DNA from: Angiostrongylus vasorum
Lineage: Eukaryota; Nematoda; Chromadorea; Rhabditida; Metastrongylidae
Direction of reading: 5' to 3'
Length of the DNA: 64,000 bases
Assembly (NCBI GenBank): GCA_018806985.1
Contig: JADANN010000294.1
Location: 248,001 to 312,000 of the forward strand
The translations under genes were made by a program, and so were the position numbers. This document shows, piece after piece, positions 1 through 10,681 of this stretch; within the stretch, counting starts at the first letter, position 1, and the number at the start of each line of letters is the position of its first letter. Below the pieces are notes generated by a model, which saw only the letters and a list, made by a program, of their open reading frames with translations, ran no database searches and was not told where the DNA came from.

Positions 1-284
1 TTATGCAGCGAACAGTGTTAGAATTCCTGCTTCCTAAATCCATTCATAAAAATGGGATCACCCACTTCTCCCAATATTTCTCCGAGATTCTTACAGTTCT
101 CAAATTCATTTTAAAACCTATAAGTATTAAGAGCTGACAGATTATCAGTGCACGACGACTGTTAGTGGCACTACGGCATGTCTTTTTTTTATCGAACACG
201 TACTAAATATATGGGAGCAATCATCGTTTTCCTTATGTCCTAATTTCACCGGCTTATTTATCGGACCTAACAACGGTTTATCGC
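1..284. other. no recognised feature
   Basis: AT-rich sequence. I see no gene, RNA or repeat that I can support here. Confidence 0.4.
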
Positions 285-655
285 CTCATCGTGGCTGGGA
301 GGTGTTCTTGGGTGTCTGGCTGCAATGTACAGCGAGGGGGATTCATTCCCACAGCAGGGCCTCCTAAGCTGAGAAGGACACCTGCTTTTCTACCAGGAAA
401 CCTAGCTAAGAGTAAGCCAATACCAGGATCCACCATTGTCCTGGTAGCAAACTAGTCGCATGGTGGCAAATCCCCCTCTGATTCACAAGGGTGACTACTC
501 TCTGTGGTGATGAAGACCTGGAGCAGACTTTGGCCAGGCTGACCTCGGGATTCCACGGAGCCACAGTGGCTTAACCAGAAAAACTCCGGAAAAATTGAAG
601 TTATGCTGGTGCGTGCACAGTCAGTGAAGATGGGCCATCAAGTAAAGTAAGTGAG
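285..655 (+). repeat. repeat family D, copy 1
   Basis: About 370 bp beginning near GCCTCATCGTGGCT. It aligns by eye along its whole length with 35632-36012 (+) and 42022-42412 (-). Shared landmarks in order are GCCTCATCGTGGCT, CTAGCTAAGAGTAA, CTTTGGCCAGGCTGACCT, and a 3' end reading GTGAAGATGGGC followed by an AAGTA-type tail. No long reading frame. The 3' end resembles the 3' end of the RTE-B element at 40.5 kb, so it is probably a non-autonomous partner or internal-deletion derivative of that LINE. Confidence 0.75.
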
Positions 656-1638
656 TAAAATATTTATCAGACATTGATTAAGCATAGGAAAAAGTGGAAA
701 ATTATAAAGGCTGAAAGTATAATCGACAAGACGATTATTTAAGAGGAAGGACTGTAAAATTCACACAGAAACACTTACTCCATTTACACTTCCTTGAATA
801 TCTACATGATTCTTATTTGTACCTCTTGCGGGTCAATCGCAAGTGCTATCTGGGAATCTTAATAATCTAGGAATGCACTGATAACTAATGCCGTGGTTAA
901 ATGACAGAAGATATGAAAAATATTATCTCGAGAGCTACTCGCTGCTCTTCGCGTCCATCTGTGATCTTCTCTTCTCATTGCATGAGTGGTATCGATATTT
1001 GCTATTTTTTTTTGAGGTGTACTCTGCTGGTTCTCGAGTTGATGTTGTCCTTCGAAGACCCAACAGTGAAAAGCGAGTTGACGTTAAGTGTACCGATTCA
1101 TTTCGATACAATATCGATCACATAGGAAAGTGCTATAGCGTCAACTAAGTGATCATGTAAATCGGGATCAAGAAGCCGATCAGTATCGCCGTCAGTATGA
1201 GAACAGTTCATGCTACTTGTTATCTTCTACCGAATTCTTCTCTTAGGTGTTCATTCTTGTTCTTTCAACGTCCCAAGTATACATAGAATGTCGACTAAAT
1301 GTTGGTCCATTAAAACAGTGCGTTCTTTTTTCACAAAGGACATTCATCACGAGCAATCATCTGATTGAGCGCTAGAATTTCCTCTTCCACCGTTTCATTT
1401 AGTTCAGAAAATATCGTATGAGCTTCAGCTATACTCCGCGGAAATTTGACAACGTCTTTGGAAAAGTGAAGAATAAAAAAAATCGTCTATTAATTTGTAT
1501 CCTTTTTCGTCGCGGTCACGTGACTTGTTGCAGCACTGTAGTACACGGATGGACAACTTTCCCCATAATTGTGCAATTGGTGGGAAAGTTTTACTGCCGC
1601 TGTACAATAGCTATTGCAACCAAGTTTTCAGTACGGCT
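656..1638. other. no recognised feature
   Basis: An open frame at 888-1148 (+, 86 codons) has no recognisable domain, no splice context and overlaps a second frame of similar length. I take it as chance. Nothing else is supported. Confidence 0.35.
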
Positions 1639-1652
1639 TTAGTTTAGAGCAC

Positions 1653-1934
1653 GTATGGCGCAGTGGTTGGAGGCGCCAATGCGACACACACGTTGAATCG
1701 ATCCCTGCACCCATGGTCCACCAAGCCTTCCTTCCCTCCCGGAGTTGACAAATTGTTACCAGGCTTATCTGGGAGGATAGCAGCAGAGGCTCGATACATC
1801 GATAAGCCACCCGAGTCATTGTAAAGGCCAGATATGCATTCAATCACTTCCAACGATACTTAATGAACTCGAATGCATGGCGCATTCTTCTGGGATTGAT
1901 CAACGTCGAGAGCTTCATCCTTTTTTATCCTTTG
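1653..1934 (+). repeat. SINE-A copy 1 (tRNA-derived SINE) with 14-bp target duplication
   Basis: A pol III-like head (A box TGGCGCAGTGGTTGGAGGCG, B box AATCGATCCC) is followed by a body containing GTTGACAAATTGTTACCAGG and GCCAGATATGCATTCAATCA, and an ATCCTTT-type tail. The copy is flanked by the direct repeat TTAGTTTAGAGCAC at 1639-1652 and 1935-1948, which defines a 282-bp insertion. This is the best-delimited of about 12 copies in the window. Confidence 0.88.
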
Positions 1935-2129
1935 TTAGTTTAGAGCACACCTTTAACTTGGCGAACCAAGGCGGACAAGATAGCATTGCTTTCCACATTG
2001 TCGATTATTTTCTCCTCGTCAACAGAGATTACGAATGAGGATGGTGATATCCTAGGCATTGTCTAGGACTAGTTGTTTGGTCGTGACGTGGTGAAGCTTA
2101 TTTTTTTACGAATCCAGCCTGCAGTGTAA

Positions 2130-3565
2130 ATTGGACTTCTTGCACGTCCTTCGAAATGAACACCGGCGCATTATTTCTCATAACCGTAAGGAGCATGCAC
2201 ATTTAACTGATCACGCGGTAGATACGAAGGCTTGTTTTTTCATTTCGCGGAAAAAGACTGCGCATGAAGGAAGGCCTCAACCGATTTGGCATACCTACCA
2301 CCTAATATTTTCAGATGGGTCATCATTGTGCGTCGCAAGCACAACGTGTAAGTAGCAGCTTCAAATCTAAGAAATAATCCTTCATGATTATAAAAAATAG
2401 TTTGAACATGTGTGAAAAGGACTACTGGTGGTGTCGTTTCAGTACTGTTTGTGCGGAATCTTCTTAATGATAGCCCGTCTCGCATCAAGAAGTTGCGCCT
2501 CGCCTTGTTCACTGAGCAGAAGAAGACGGATATTGCAGTGGCGAAGAGTTCAACGATGTTCCCCTTCCGTTTTCGTTTCAATTCTGTCTGAAGAATCTTT
2601 ACCAGTCTCTGTCGATTAATGTCGCAGTGCCGCCTCTGCTACTTTATTTGCAATAGTGTTAATGACCATTCATTCGATATGAGTCGCTGTAGAAGCAAGC
2701 CGAAAGTACCTTCTCTTTTTAGCCGTTTATCTTTGCTTCGAGAGGCCAGAGACTCTATTTAAGTTAAGAGGAACATAATCAGCGTAGCTTCAATGGTTCT
2801 TCACTAGCATATCGTGTTTCCCTACAGGATTCTCGCTTCTGCGTAAATTATTATCGACTAGTATCGCTGGCAATGGATTTGTTGCATACGTCACACAGTA
2901 ATTGACTTGCTTGTTGCGCTTAAATGGAACGTTTTCACCTGGAGGAAGACGGCCTGATCTGAAGTAAACGGCGTTGATGACGTCTCCGTCAAAGGCTTCA
3001 CTTTTTTGTTAACAAAGATGTGATCGTTCTAGCATGCCGTTTGGAAATTTCCACGTTCATGGAAGAGACAAGCCGCAGAAAGTAGTCCAACAATGGTAAG
3101 CTCCACTTTGATTGCCGCTTCTTGATGCAGATTTTCCGATACTATTTTTTTAACTCTTTCGCCGTTTTCGTAATGGATGTGAAGAGGAATTTTCCAACTG
3201 TCTCGAAATCTTCGTAAAAAGCACAAAGTTCAAAAATCATAAGCTAAAGACGACGTTTGTGAGTAGCAGTCGATAATAGTACTTTTCATTCTGATTCGGT
3301 GGTAAGAATCTTAAAACAGCGAAAGAAGCAAAGCGCAGTTAATGAAAGCCAGCGACATTAGACAAGGATGAGTGCATTAGAATGCTAATGTCATCATCAT
3401 TAAGCGATGAAGTCGTCTCACCTATGATGGCAAGCATTCCATCATTCATCTGCCGAAGAACAGATTTCTTGTCCTTAATTCCTAGCATGGTGAAACATCG
3501 TAGTTGGTGTAACTTATGGAATTTAGAGAAACGTGTTAAACGAGGTTTTGTTATTTGTATGTAAT
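2130..3565 (-). pseudogene. unidentified coding-like stretch, broken
   Basis: Several open stretches on the minus strand look more protein-like than the surroundings: about 2840-3008 (65 codons, includes FDGDVINAVYFRSG), 3029-3226 (includes HIHYENGERVKKIV), about 3420-3500 (includes SVLRQMNDGMLAII before a GTGAGA) and 2240-2581 (113 codons). They are in different frames and separated by stops, so they are either exons of an unknown gene or a decayed element. I do not recognise the family. A helicase-type transposon is one weak idea, but no catalytic motif was seen. Confidence 0.2.
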
Positions 3566-3904
3566 CGGGAGAAGTCCTTTTGGGATATCGTGAGTGAGTT
3601 GTTTTCCAGATCGAGTTATATATTGTTTGACCTTAAGCACTTAGAAAGACCTAAGATGTGAATATCGTCAAACAGAACACTTTGATCTTTAATAATATTT
3701 TTTCAAGAAATTTATTAGTCATTTTATTTATGGTGCACTTACTACGAAATTTTTGAAACTGTCGTCAGCGTTTGCCGAAGAACGGTGCAACTTTCTTACT
3801 ACCGTTTTTATCCCTAAAAAGTCGCTTCAATTAGCTCACTTCGATTCTGATACCAATAATCTCAATCATTGAAAAAATTTAAATAATACATTAACTGAAC
3901 ATTA

Positions 3905-4160
3905 GGACTATTGCCATAGTTGAATGGCTGCAGTATTATTCTGCCGTGGCAGTGGTACGGTTCAATTCGCGTAGGGCTCTGTTTCGAACCCGTTTTGCTC
4001 TCAACAACCTTCCCTTCCACCTTGCATCGGGCAGATGGTTTCAGATTCATTTTCGACCACCTGGTTTTCTTTGACTCAAAATGAAAATCATCTGGGAGTG
4101 CCTTCGCACGGCTATCACAGGATTCGAGTAAGAGTCAACTCGACTAATATTCAACGGTAT
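3905..4160 (+). repeat. SINE-C copy 1
   Basis: tRNA-like start (GCCATAGTTGAATGGC, then GTACGGTTCAATTCGCG as a B-box-like motif). The end, GAGTCAACTCGACTAATATT, matches the ends of the copies at 12395-12615 and 37628-37870. It abuts an oppositely oriented SINE-A copy. Confidence 0.55.
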
Positions 4161-4162
4161 TC

Positions 4163-4437
4163 ATAGACCAAGAAAGCTTTCGGGATTGATCAATCCCTGA
4201 GGAATGAGTAGCATTCCACTTCAGTGAGCACCGTAGGATGGATGAGTGCATACTTGTACAATGATTTCCAGTAGCCTCCTAATGTATTAACTAGACGTTC
4301 CTATTGTTCCAGACAAGTTCGGTACCAATTTACCGACGCAGAAAAGATTTAAGATCTCGTTAACCCAGGGAATAGGATGAAACTAAGAACCAAATATATT
4401 GCAGGACACCTCTAACCACTGCGCTACATGTGCCGCA
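4163..4437 (-). repeat. SINE-A copy 2
   Basis: Reverse-oriented SINE-A. Its tail side begins GGGATTGATCAATCCCTGAG. Its head at the right edge reads, on the minus strand, a TAGCGCAGTGGTTAGAGG-type A box. It is diverged and shortened in the middle. Confidence 0.75.
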
Positions 4438-5235
4438 TGGCCTCAGTTCATGAGATAAAAACTGGAGGTTGACAACCTTTTTTGCCCGCATTAAATATGT
4501 ATGTATAGCCAACAATCTGCATACATACGAGTGTATAAAAGGCTGTTTTTACGTGCATAGGAAGACACAAGTCAATCCGGTGTAGCATTGATAGAGATTC
4601 CATCTGTTAACCCAGAAGTATCTTAGTTCAAGCACAACGCACCCTTTGGTCATGGTTTGACCTACATTCACATTTCTCATTTCTCTACATCCACCCACCA
4701 CGTATCTCCCTCATATGAGTTATCTCGAGCCGGCTAGTCGCGAGGCTACGTGGCGCGTCCCCAGGTGCCGGATAGAGGGTTAATCGCGGACTAAAAGTGA
4801 CCTTTGCTTCCTTGAGACGCAGGTGGATCCAGGGGATGGTTTCCGCTGCGCCGATTTGGCACATACTTTCTGCATTTACAGGGCGTATTCATGCACGCGT
4901 GTGTGGGTGCGTTCTAGTTTATGCAGATTGTATTCCACGAGTCAGTTGGGCCAAAAAGCCTGCAATCAAGTGACAGGGAAGTATATGGGAGGCGGTTAGG
5001 AGTCGCCTCCAACAAATAAGCCCCATGTCCACCCTGGGATAGCCTGGCAAGCTACCCGTGAGTATACCCAGCCCCCACGTTCAGAGCCCAGCAAGTTATA
5101 CGTGGGTATCAAAAATGCTAAACCCAGTAAAAAAAAACGGGCCTCATTCCCCTGGACCAGAAAGATCCCCTCAAATTCGCAGCGTTGGGTAGGACGAGTA
5201 CGGAGAGGCTGCTAAACTCTCAGGGCCAATGAAAG

Positions 5236-6021
5236 TTGCCTGGATCACGAAGAACTGTGGTGACGATCTGTACCTACAATGCACGTACACTTGCATCCGA
5301 GTCCTCGATAGAAGACTTGCTCATGCAAGCAAGAAGGGTAAAGTACGACGTCATCGGCCTGGCCGAGACGAGAAGACGCCAGCCTTTCAACTCCGTCTAT
5401 GACACCGGAGAAGAACTGTTCCTTGGAACACACAACAGTAGAGGAGTCGGCGGCGTCGGCGTTCTCGGCAACACGAGTTTGTCCATGAACATCGATTCAT
5501 TCGAACAACTTACAACCCGAATCGGACGTTTACGATTAAAAAGATGTGGATCAATACGGGCTTTGACAATCTTCGACGTTTACCCGCCGACATCAAACTA
5601 CGACGAAGAAGAAGTCGAAGCGTTCTATATGGACTTGGAGAAGTTCTACAGAAAAGACCATACATTCTTCAAGGTCATCTTTGGAGATTTGAACGCCAAG
5701 ATTGGACCAAGAAGAACGGCTGAAGAACGTCACATTGGGACTCATGGATTAGAATGGGATGAATAGGGTGAGCAGTTATCTGAGTTCATCATGACGACCA
5801 AGACCACCCGTGGTAACTCACAATTCCGGAAGCCTCACCCTCAACACTGGATATGGGAGTCTCCCAATGAAGAGTACCATAACGAAATAGACCACATCAT
5901 AGTAAACAGAAGGTTTTGCCTAACCGATGTCGCTGTTGTCCCAAAATTCTACACGGGATCAGACCACCGTCACCTTCGTGCAAGATTCTGTTTCTCGCGC
6001 AAAGGAGAAAAAAGCCGCTAA
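5236..6021 (+). pseudogene. RTE-A endonuclease domain, interrupted
   Basis: Encodes the APE-like endonuclease that nicks target DNA for target-primed reverse transcription. Visible motifs in order are ICTYNART (N-terminal Asn), GLAETRR (catalytic Glu), FGDLNAKIG (Asp/Asn pair) and, after an in-frame stop at 5764 and a short gap, HNEIDHIIVNRR and GSDHRHLRA (the SDH motif with catalytic His). The part before the stop is 176 codons and the remaining 76 codons resume at 5791 in the same domain order. In RTE elements endonuclease and reverse transcriptase form one protein, so the stop separates what should be continuous. There is no independent start-codon evidence; the true start probably lies slightly upstream. 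Confidence 0.85.
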
Positions 6022-8038
6022 ATTCAAAAACCGAAGTCCCAGAACCACTGTAAACTGGAACTTATTCAATCCATTAGTCGGCTGTTGGGAAGATGCCGTT
6101 GTCGGTAACATCGACGAAGAATACGGTCGGCTCATTCAACATCTTCACGTTAACGCTATGAAAGCTGAGAGTTCGAAATTCACCAAGAGACGTTTGTCTC
6201 TAGAAACACTCGAGCTAATACGCCAGCGTGGAATCGCACGAGCTGCAGGCAACCGCGAACTAACGTCCGAACTAGGTAAACAGTGCAGACAGGCGATAAA
6301 AGAAGATCTTAAAGAGAGAAGAGCAGCAGTAATGGTCGAAGCTGTAGAGGCTGGGGAAAAGCATTCGCAAAGCCCACCGAAGCTTCGCCAATTACAAGAC
6401 CAAAATGTTGCACTCCGGCGTCCAGACGGAACAGTTACAGCGTCCAGAAAGGCAATGGAGAAAATTATTCACGAATATTGCACCACCGGTTCTCCATTCC
6501 GAAATCCGACATGCCATTTCTTCGGTGAAAAATCGACCAACACCAGGTCCGGACAGGATAAGACCAGAACGCCTGAAGAACCTTCCGCCAGTGCTCATAA
6601 ACACACTGGCTCGGCTCTTCACACGTTACCTGTCCGAATGCAAGGTCCCTACCCACTGGAAGACCAGCAGGACCGTGTTATTGTTCAAGAAGGGTGACCT
6701 ACACGATATGGGCAACTATCGCCTAGTCTGCTTGCTGTCTGTCGTCTACAAACTTTTTCACTCGAGTCATCTTAAACAGGATTGACAGAACACTGGACGA
6801 AGGACAGCCATGTGAGCAAGCAGGGTTTCGAAAAGGATTTAGTACGATGGACCACATCCACACGGTAACAAGGCTCATTGAAGTATCGCGAGAGTACAAA
6901 AAGACCGCTCTTTCTCAACTTCATCGGTTTACAAAAGGCCTTTGATTCAGTGGAGGTAGATGCATTCTTGGAAGCCCTGGATAGTCAAGGTCTCCCTACA
7001 CAGTACATAAAGATTCTTCGTGAGCTGTACAAAAATTCCACATCCAAGGTATCACCATTCTACGACGATATTATCATTGACGTCAAAAGAGGAGTTAGGC
7101 AAGGCGGTACCATTTCGCCAAAATTATTTACCGCCACCCTCCAGAACGTCATGCGAACATTGGAGTGGGGTGATATGGGAGTGAAAATCGATAGTTGGCA
7201 GTTACACCATCTTCGCTTTGCTGATGACATCGTCCTTATAACACCAAGCATTAGCCACGCGGAATGAATGCTTACCGACTTTGATAAAGCCTGTGGAAGG
7301 ATTGGTCTTCAACTAAATCTCACAAAAACGATGTTCATGAAGAACGGATTGGTTTCGCGTGCCCCATTCATGCTCAAAGGAACGAATATCTCCGAATGCT
7401 CCAGTTATATCTATCTAGGTCGGGAAATCAATCTGATGAACGACCTAGCTCCAGAGCTGAGCAGAAGGAAACGAGCGGCTTGGAGTGCTTTCAAGAGCAT
7501 CGAGGATGTAGTGAAGAGAACAAGGAACACCCGACTCCGCGCCCACCTTTTCACCTGAACGGTACTTCCCGCCCTAACGTATGCGTCAGAAACTTGGTCG
7601 CTGCGTAAGCAGGATGAAAGTTCACTTAGCGTTATTGAACCCGCAGTGGAAAGAGCGATTCTAGGAGTATTCCGTTCCACACAAGTAAGGGAAGGGATCC
7701 GAAGCTCCGATCTGCGTCGACGATCAAAAATCAAAGATGCCGTTCTGTACGCCAAACAATCGAAGATAAGGTGGGCCGGACACGTAATGCGTATGAATGA
7801 CAACCGATGGACAAGAGCCGTTAGTGACTGGATTCCTCAGGATGTCAAGCGTCCTACAGGAAGACCACCGATCCGATGGCCAGAGTTCTTCACAAAGAGC
7901 CTTGAAGAAAGATATGATGCTCGACGAGTCCCTAGAGCGAGCAGAACCCACTGGGTTACTCTTGCACGTGACAGGGAAAAATGGAAGATTTACTGGCGCC
8001 CGCTCGAGTCACTCGACGATCAACGGGACTACAGGTGA
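6022..8038 (+). pseudogene. RTE-A reverse transcriptase and C-terminal region, multiply frameshifted
   Basis: Reverse transcriptase of a non-LTR element, read across at least four frames. Visible blocks: TPGPDRIRPERLKN (6405 frame), TVLLFKKGDLHDMGNYR, FIGLQKAFDSVE (motif A region, 6930-6960), VRQGGTISPKLFTATLQNVM (motif B), LRFADDIVLI (catalytic FADD box, 7215-7245) and the tail IRWAGHVMRMNDNRW near 7770-7810, typical of the RTE C-terminus. Frame changes occur near 6400, 6780, 6880, 7265 and 7560. The same blocks recur in the inverse copies at 20-23 kb and 44-47 kb, so the assignment does not depend on this copy alone. Confidence 0.85.
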
Positions 8039-8062
8039 TACAGGTGATACTACATCCACCTT

Positions 8063-10164
8063 GCTCTGTTACGAACTGGTTCATCGTATATTACATGAGA
8101 AAGATAGTTGGCATACCGCTCACAATACTTCTAAATATGAGATCCAAGGTAACCATTATACGAAAAAGAGCAATGGAGAGAACTCACCGTTCTTTGAACA
8201 GAGGAAAACAAGCAAAAAATGCTTTTTACTGTGAGTTACTAAACTCAATTTGATTTTAATTCGTAACAGTAAATGAGCCAGGTTATGACTTCCTAAAAAA
8301 CAAAAGCGGACTTTTTTTCCGCTGTTTCATCCTTTAGATTCAAAGTATTAGTGGATAAGCTGGACAATGATCAGCATATAGCAAGCAGACAAAAATCAAA
8401 TTGATGGCACTACTGCTTTATTTCTCTGCTCCTTTTTTTTTGTAGGACTTTTTTTGCAAAGTAGGAAAGTTTCTGAAGTTGTTTTACAGTTCGTTGCTGT
8501 TGTATGAGCTACGGTGCTTTTTAATCAAACGGGATACACGTGAGCATCATTCCATAACTTGTTATTTGACACGTCAGTAGTCTGTTTTCATGAACAATAG
8601 TGGTTATTTTAAAGCATTATCCTCGATGTTCAGCTGATTACATTGCTGTTATGGCAAGCCTTTTTTTCTTGAGCTGTGATGAACCTGTGCCAAGACACCT
8701 GCGAGTTTTCCAGAGGTGAAAGAATATCATTGTTGTCGCAAGCTTTATGGAGCTACTAGTTTCTTCAGAGAGTCAATATGCTGCTACTACGGAGACTCTT
8801 ACTTCAATAAAAATTTAATGGCTTGTGACAACGTCGTGTAAACTTTGCTTATCATTTAACAAAGAGATTAACAATGCCAAGAAGCAATGGAGGCCTTTCC
8901 TGAGAATATATGCAAATTGCTAGTCATTAATTTATTTCAACATAAACCAAAGTAGTAAAAATGGCTGCTTTTCAAGCTACATTACCGAAATAAAGTGGTG
9001 TAATGAAGCTCAGCAATGAATCCTTGTTAAGTTTGATTTAGTTGAACAAATATTTAGCCATTGAATGAAAAAAAAAGTGTTGATGCTCTATGCTGGGACA
9101 CTATTCTCAATACGACCCAGAGAATCATTTCTTTTTAGTTTCTGTAGGAGTTATTCACTACATACACTACTAGAATTTGAGGTTTTTCGGACAAATAATG
9201 AAATAAGTTGTAGAAGATAACCCCTTCAAGAATTTCTATTCAAGATCTGGTGTTAAACCGTCTTGTGTCACATCTAGTCGCAAATTTTCTTCCTACAACT
9301 ATCTCCTTCTCTCTTAGAAACTTTCAGAACTAGATGAAAAGGTTCATTTCTCAGCTATCTATCACATCGTTCATCAGATGCAGAATGGATATCCTTGTAA
9401 TGCATCTTCTTTGCAACAGCCATGTGGTGAGCCTGTAATTAAACCATTTAATGGACCTTTTCTAGGTTGATATTTGATAACTGAACCGCAGATCCTCATA
9501 GAGAATCATCTGCGTCCAAGCATAAATTTTTTCGTGACTGGTATGTTCATGCCGTTCCGCCAATAAAGTTTTGCTAGAATCCCGAGGAAGCCGTGCGAGG
9601 CTGTAGCCATGTCGACATGCTGTTCAGGCGCTGGTCGTCGTAGACTTTGGAGAGTTTTGGCGCCTTGTAACAGGGTTTCTTCCTATTCGGTGGTGACTTT
9701 GGCGCAGGTTTTCATTAAGCTGGGCATGTGGACGGAAATGTCGAACTGGGATTACCTTGGTAGCTATGGCGGTCTACAATCTCCATTCTATACATCATAG
9801 CGAAAAACTCTTCTGCATAGTATATTTGTCTATGGAGGGGTGGGGGGATAAATTTCTTCAAAAAAAGATGAAATCGGGAGCGGAGTGCTGAAGGATATCG
9901 AGCATCCCTCTAGCGTGCATCCAACGAATTTCTTAGTTTGGAATGGGTTGCTCTAAATCTCATTTAAGGATAGAAATGCACCCTATTTAACCCAATAACA
10001 ACTTTAAGACGTGTTGTTGACACAATGTCAATAATTTTGTTAGGACGTTGGCGAATGTGACTAATGCAGCATCCTACTTAAGCCAAATTTCTTCAGGTTT
10101 TTGGTGGCGGTCTTAAACAATAATCAAACCACTCCCTTTGGAAATGTTAACAACAATTTAAGGA
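8063..10164. other. no recognised feature
   Basis: About 2.1 kb of AT-rich sequence. An open frame at 9609-9800 has no recognisable domain. No repeat relation to the rest of the window was noticed. Confidence 0.4.
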
Positions 10165-10437
10165 TAAAAAAGGACAAGGCTCTTAGCATTGATCATTCTC
10201 TGAGGTAAAGCGTCATGCATTCGACTTCACTAAGCATCGTTGGAAGTGAATGAATGCATATCTAGCCTTTACAATGACTCACGGTGGCCTACCGGTGTAT
10301 CGAGCCGGTGTGCTTTCCTTCCAGACAAGTCTGGTACCAATTTGTCGACCCCGGAGGAACGAAAGGCTTGGTGGACCATGGTCGCAGGGGTCGATCCCAC
10401 GTATGTGTCGTAGGGCGCCTCCAACCGCTGCGCCACA
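10165..10437 (-). repeat. SINE-A copy 3
   Basis: Inverse-oriented copy. Tail AGGATAAAAAAGGACAAGGC at the left, then GATGCATTCGACTTCAC-type body, and GGCGCCTCCAACCGCTGCG (complement of the A box) at the right. It ends about 50 bp downstream of the GPCR stop codon. Confidence 0.85.
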
Positions 10438-10485
10438 ACAATTTAAGACATGTTAAAAATGACAGTTAACTAGTAAATACAAACC

Positions 10486-10681
10486 TCATATAAGTACTTC
10501 TCGTTTAGGAGCAAGGACTAGCTGCCCAAAATCATTTCTGTAGAACACCGACTTTGACACCTTTTCATTCATCACACTTGACGATCCGTTGTTGTTTGTC
10601 TTCGATTTATGACCAAACAAATATTTAATCAAGGCTTCTTTGAAACTTCGCGAAAACGTCACGTAGATAAAAAAGTTAAAG
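10486..10681 (-). CDS. GPCR last coding exon (end of TM7, helix 8, cytoplasmic tail)
   Basis: Acceptor TTTTTCAG before 10681. The exon starts with one base that completes an AGC Ser codon left by the TM6-TM7 exon, giving NSSFNFFIY across the junction, which is the family pattern. Then comes a basic helix-8 stretch SRSFKEALIKYLFGHKSK, a Ser/Asn-rich tail, and stop TGA at 10488-10486. It holds 64 residues. No TE sequence lies within it. Confidence 0.82.

Larger units (their letters stand above)
4706..8062 (+). mobile_element. RTE-A copy 1: near full-length RTE-type non-LTR retrotransposon (inactive)
   Basis: About 3.35 kb. The 5' end is set by alignment with the inverse copy at 20037-23405. 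After a non-coding leader of about 500 bp come an apurinic-type endonuclease domain, reverse transcriptase and a C-terminal region. It ends in a short tandem repeat, ACAGGTGATACAGGTGATAC, as is usual for RTE elements. Stops and frame changes (for example TAG at 5764-5766) break the protein into at least six frames, so this copy cannot encode its own machinery. Length and domain order match a complete RTE element. Codon usage and GC are higher than the AT-rich flanks. Confidence 0.9.

Noticed and set aside
1650..1720. tRNA gene suggested by good A and B boxes
   Set aside because: It cannot fold into a complete cloverleaf with acceptor stem by eye, and the same head recurs with a constant 3' body and target-site duplications, so it is a SINE head.
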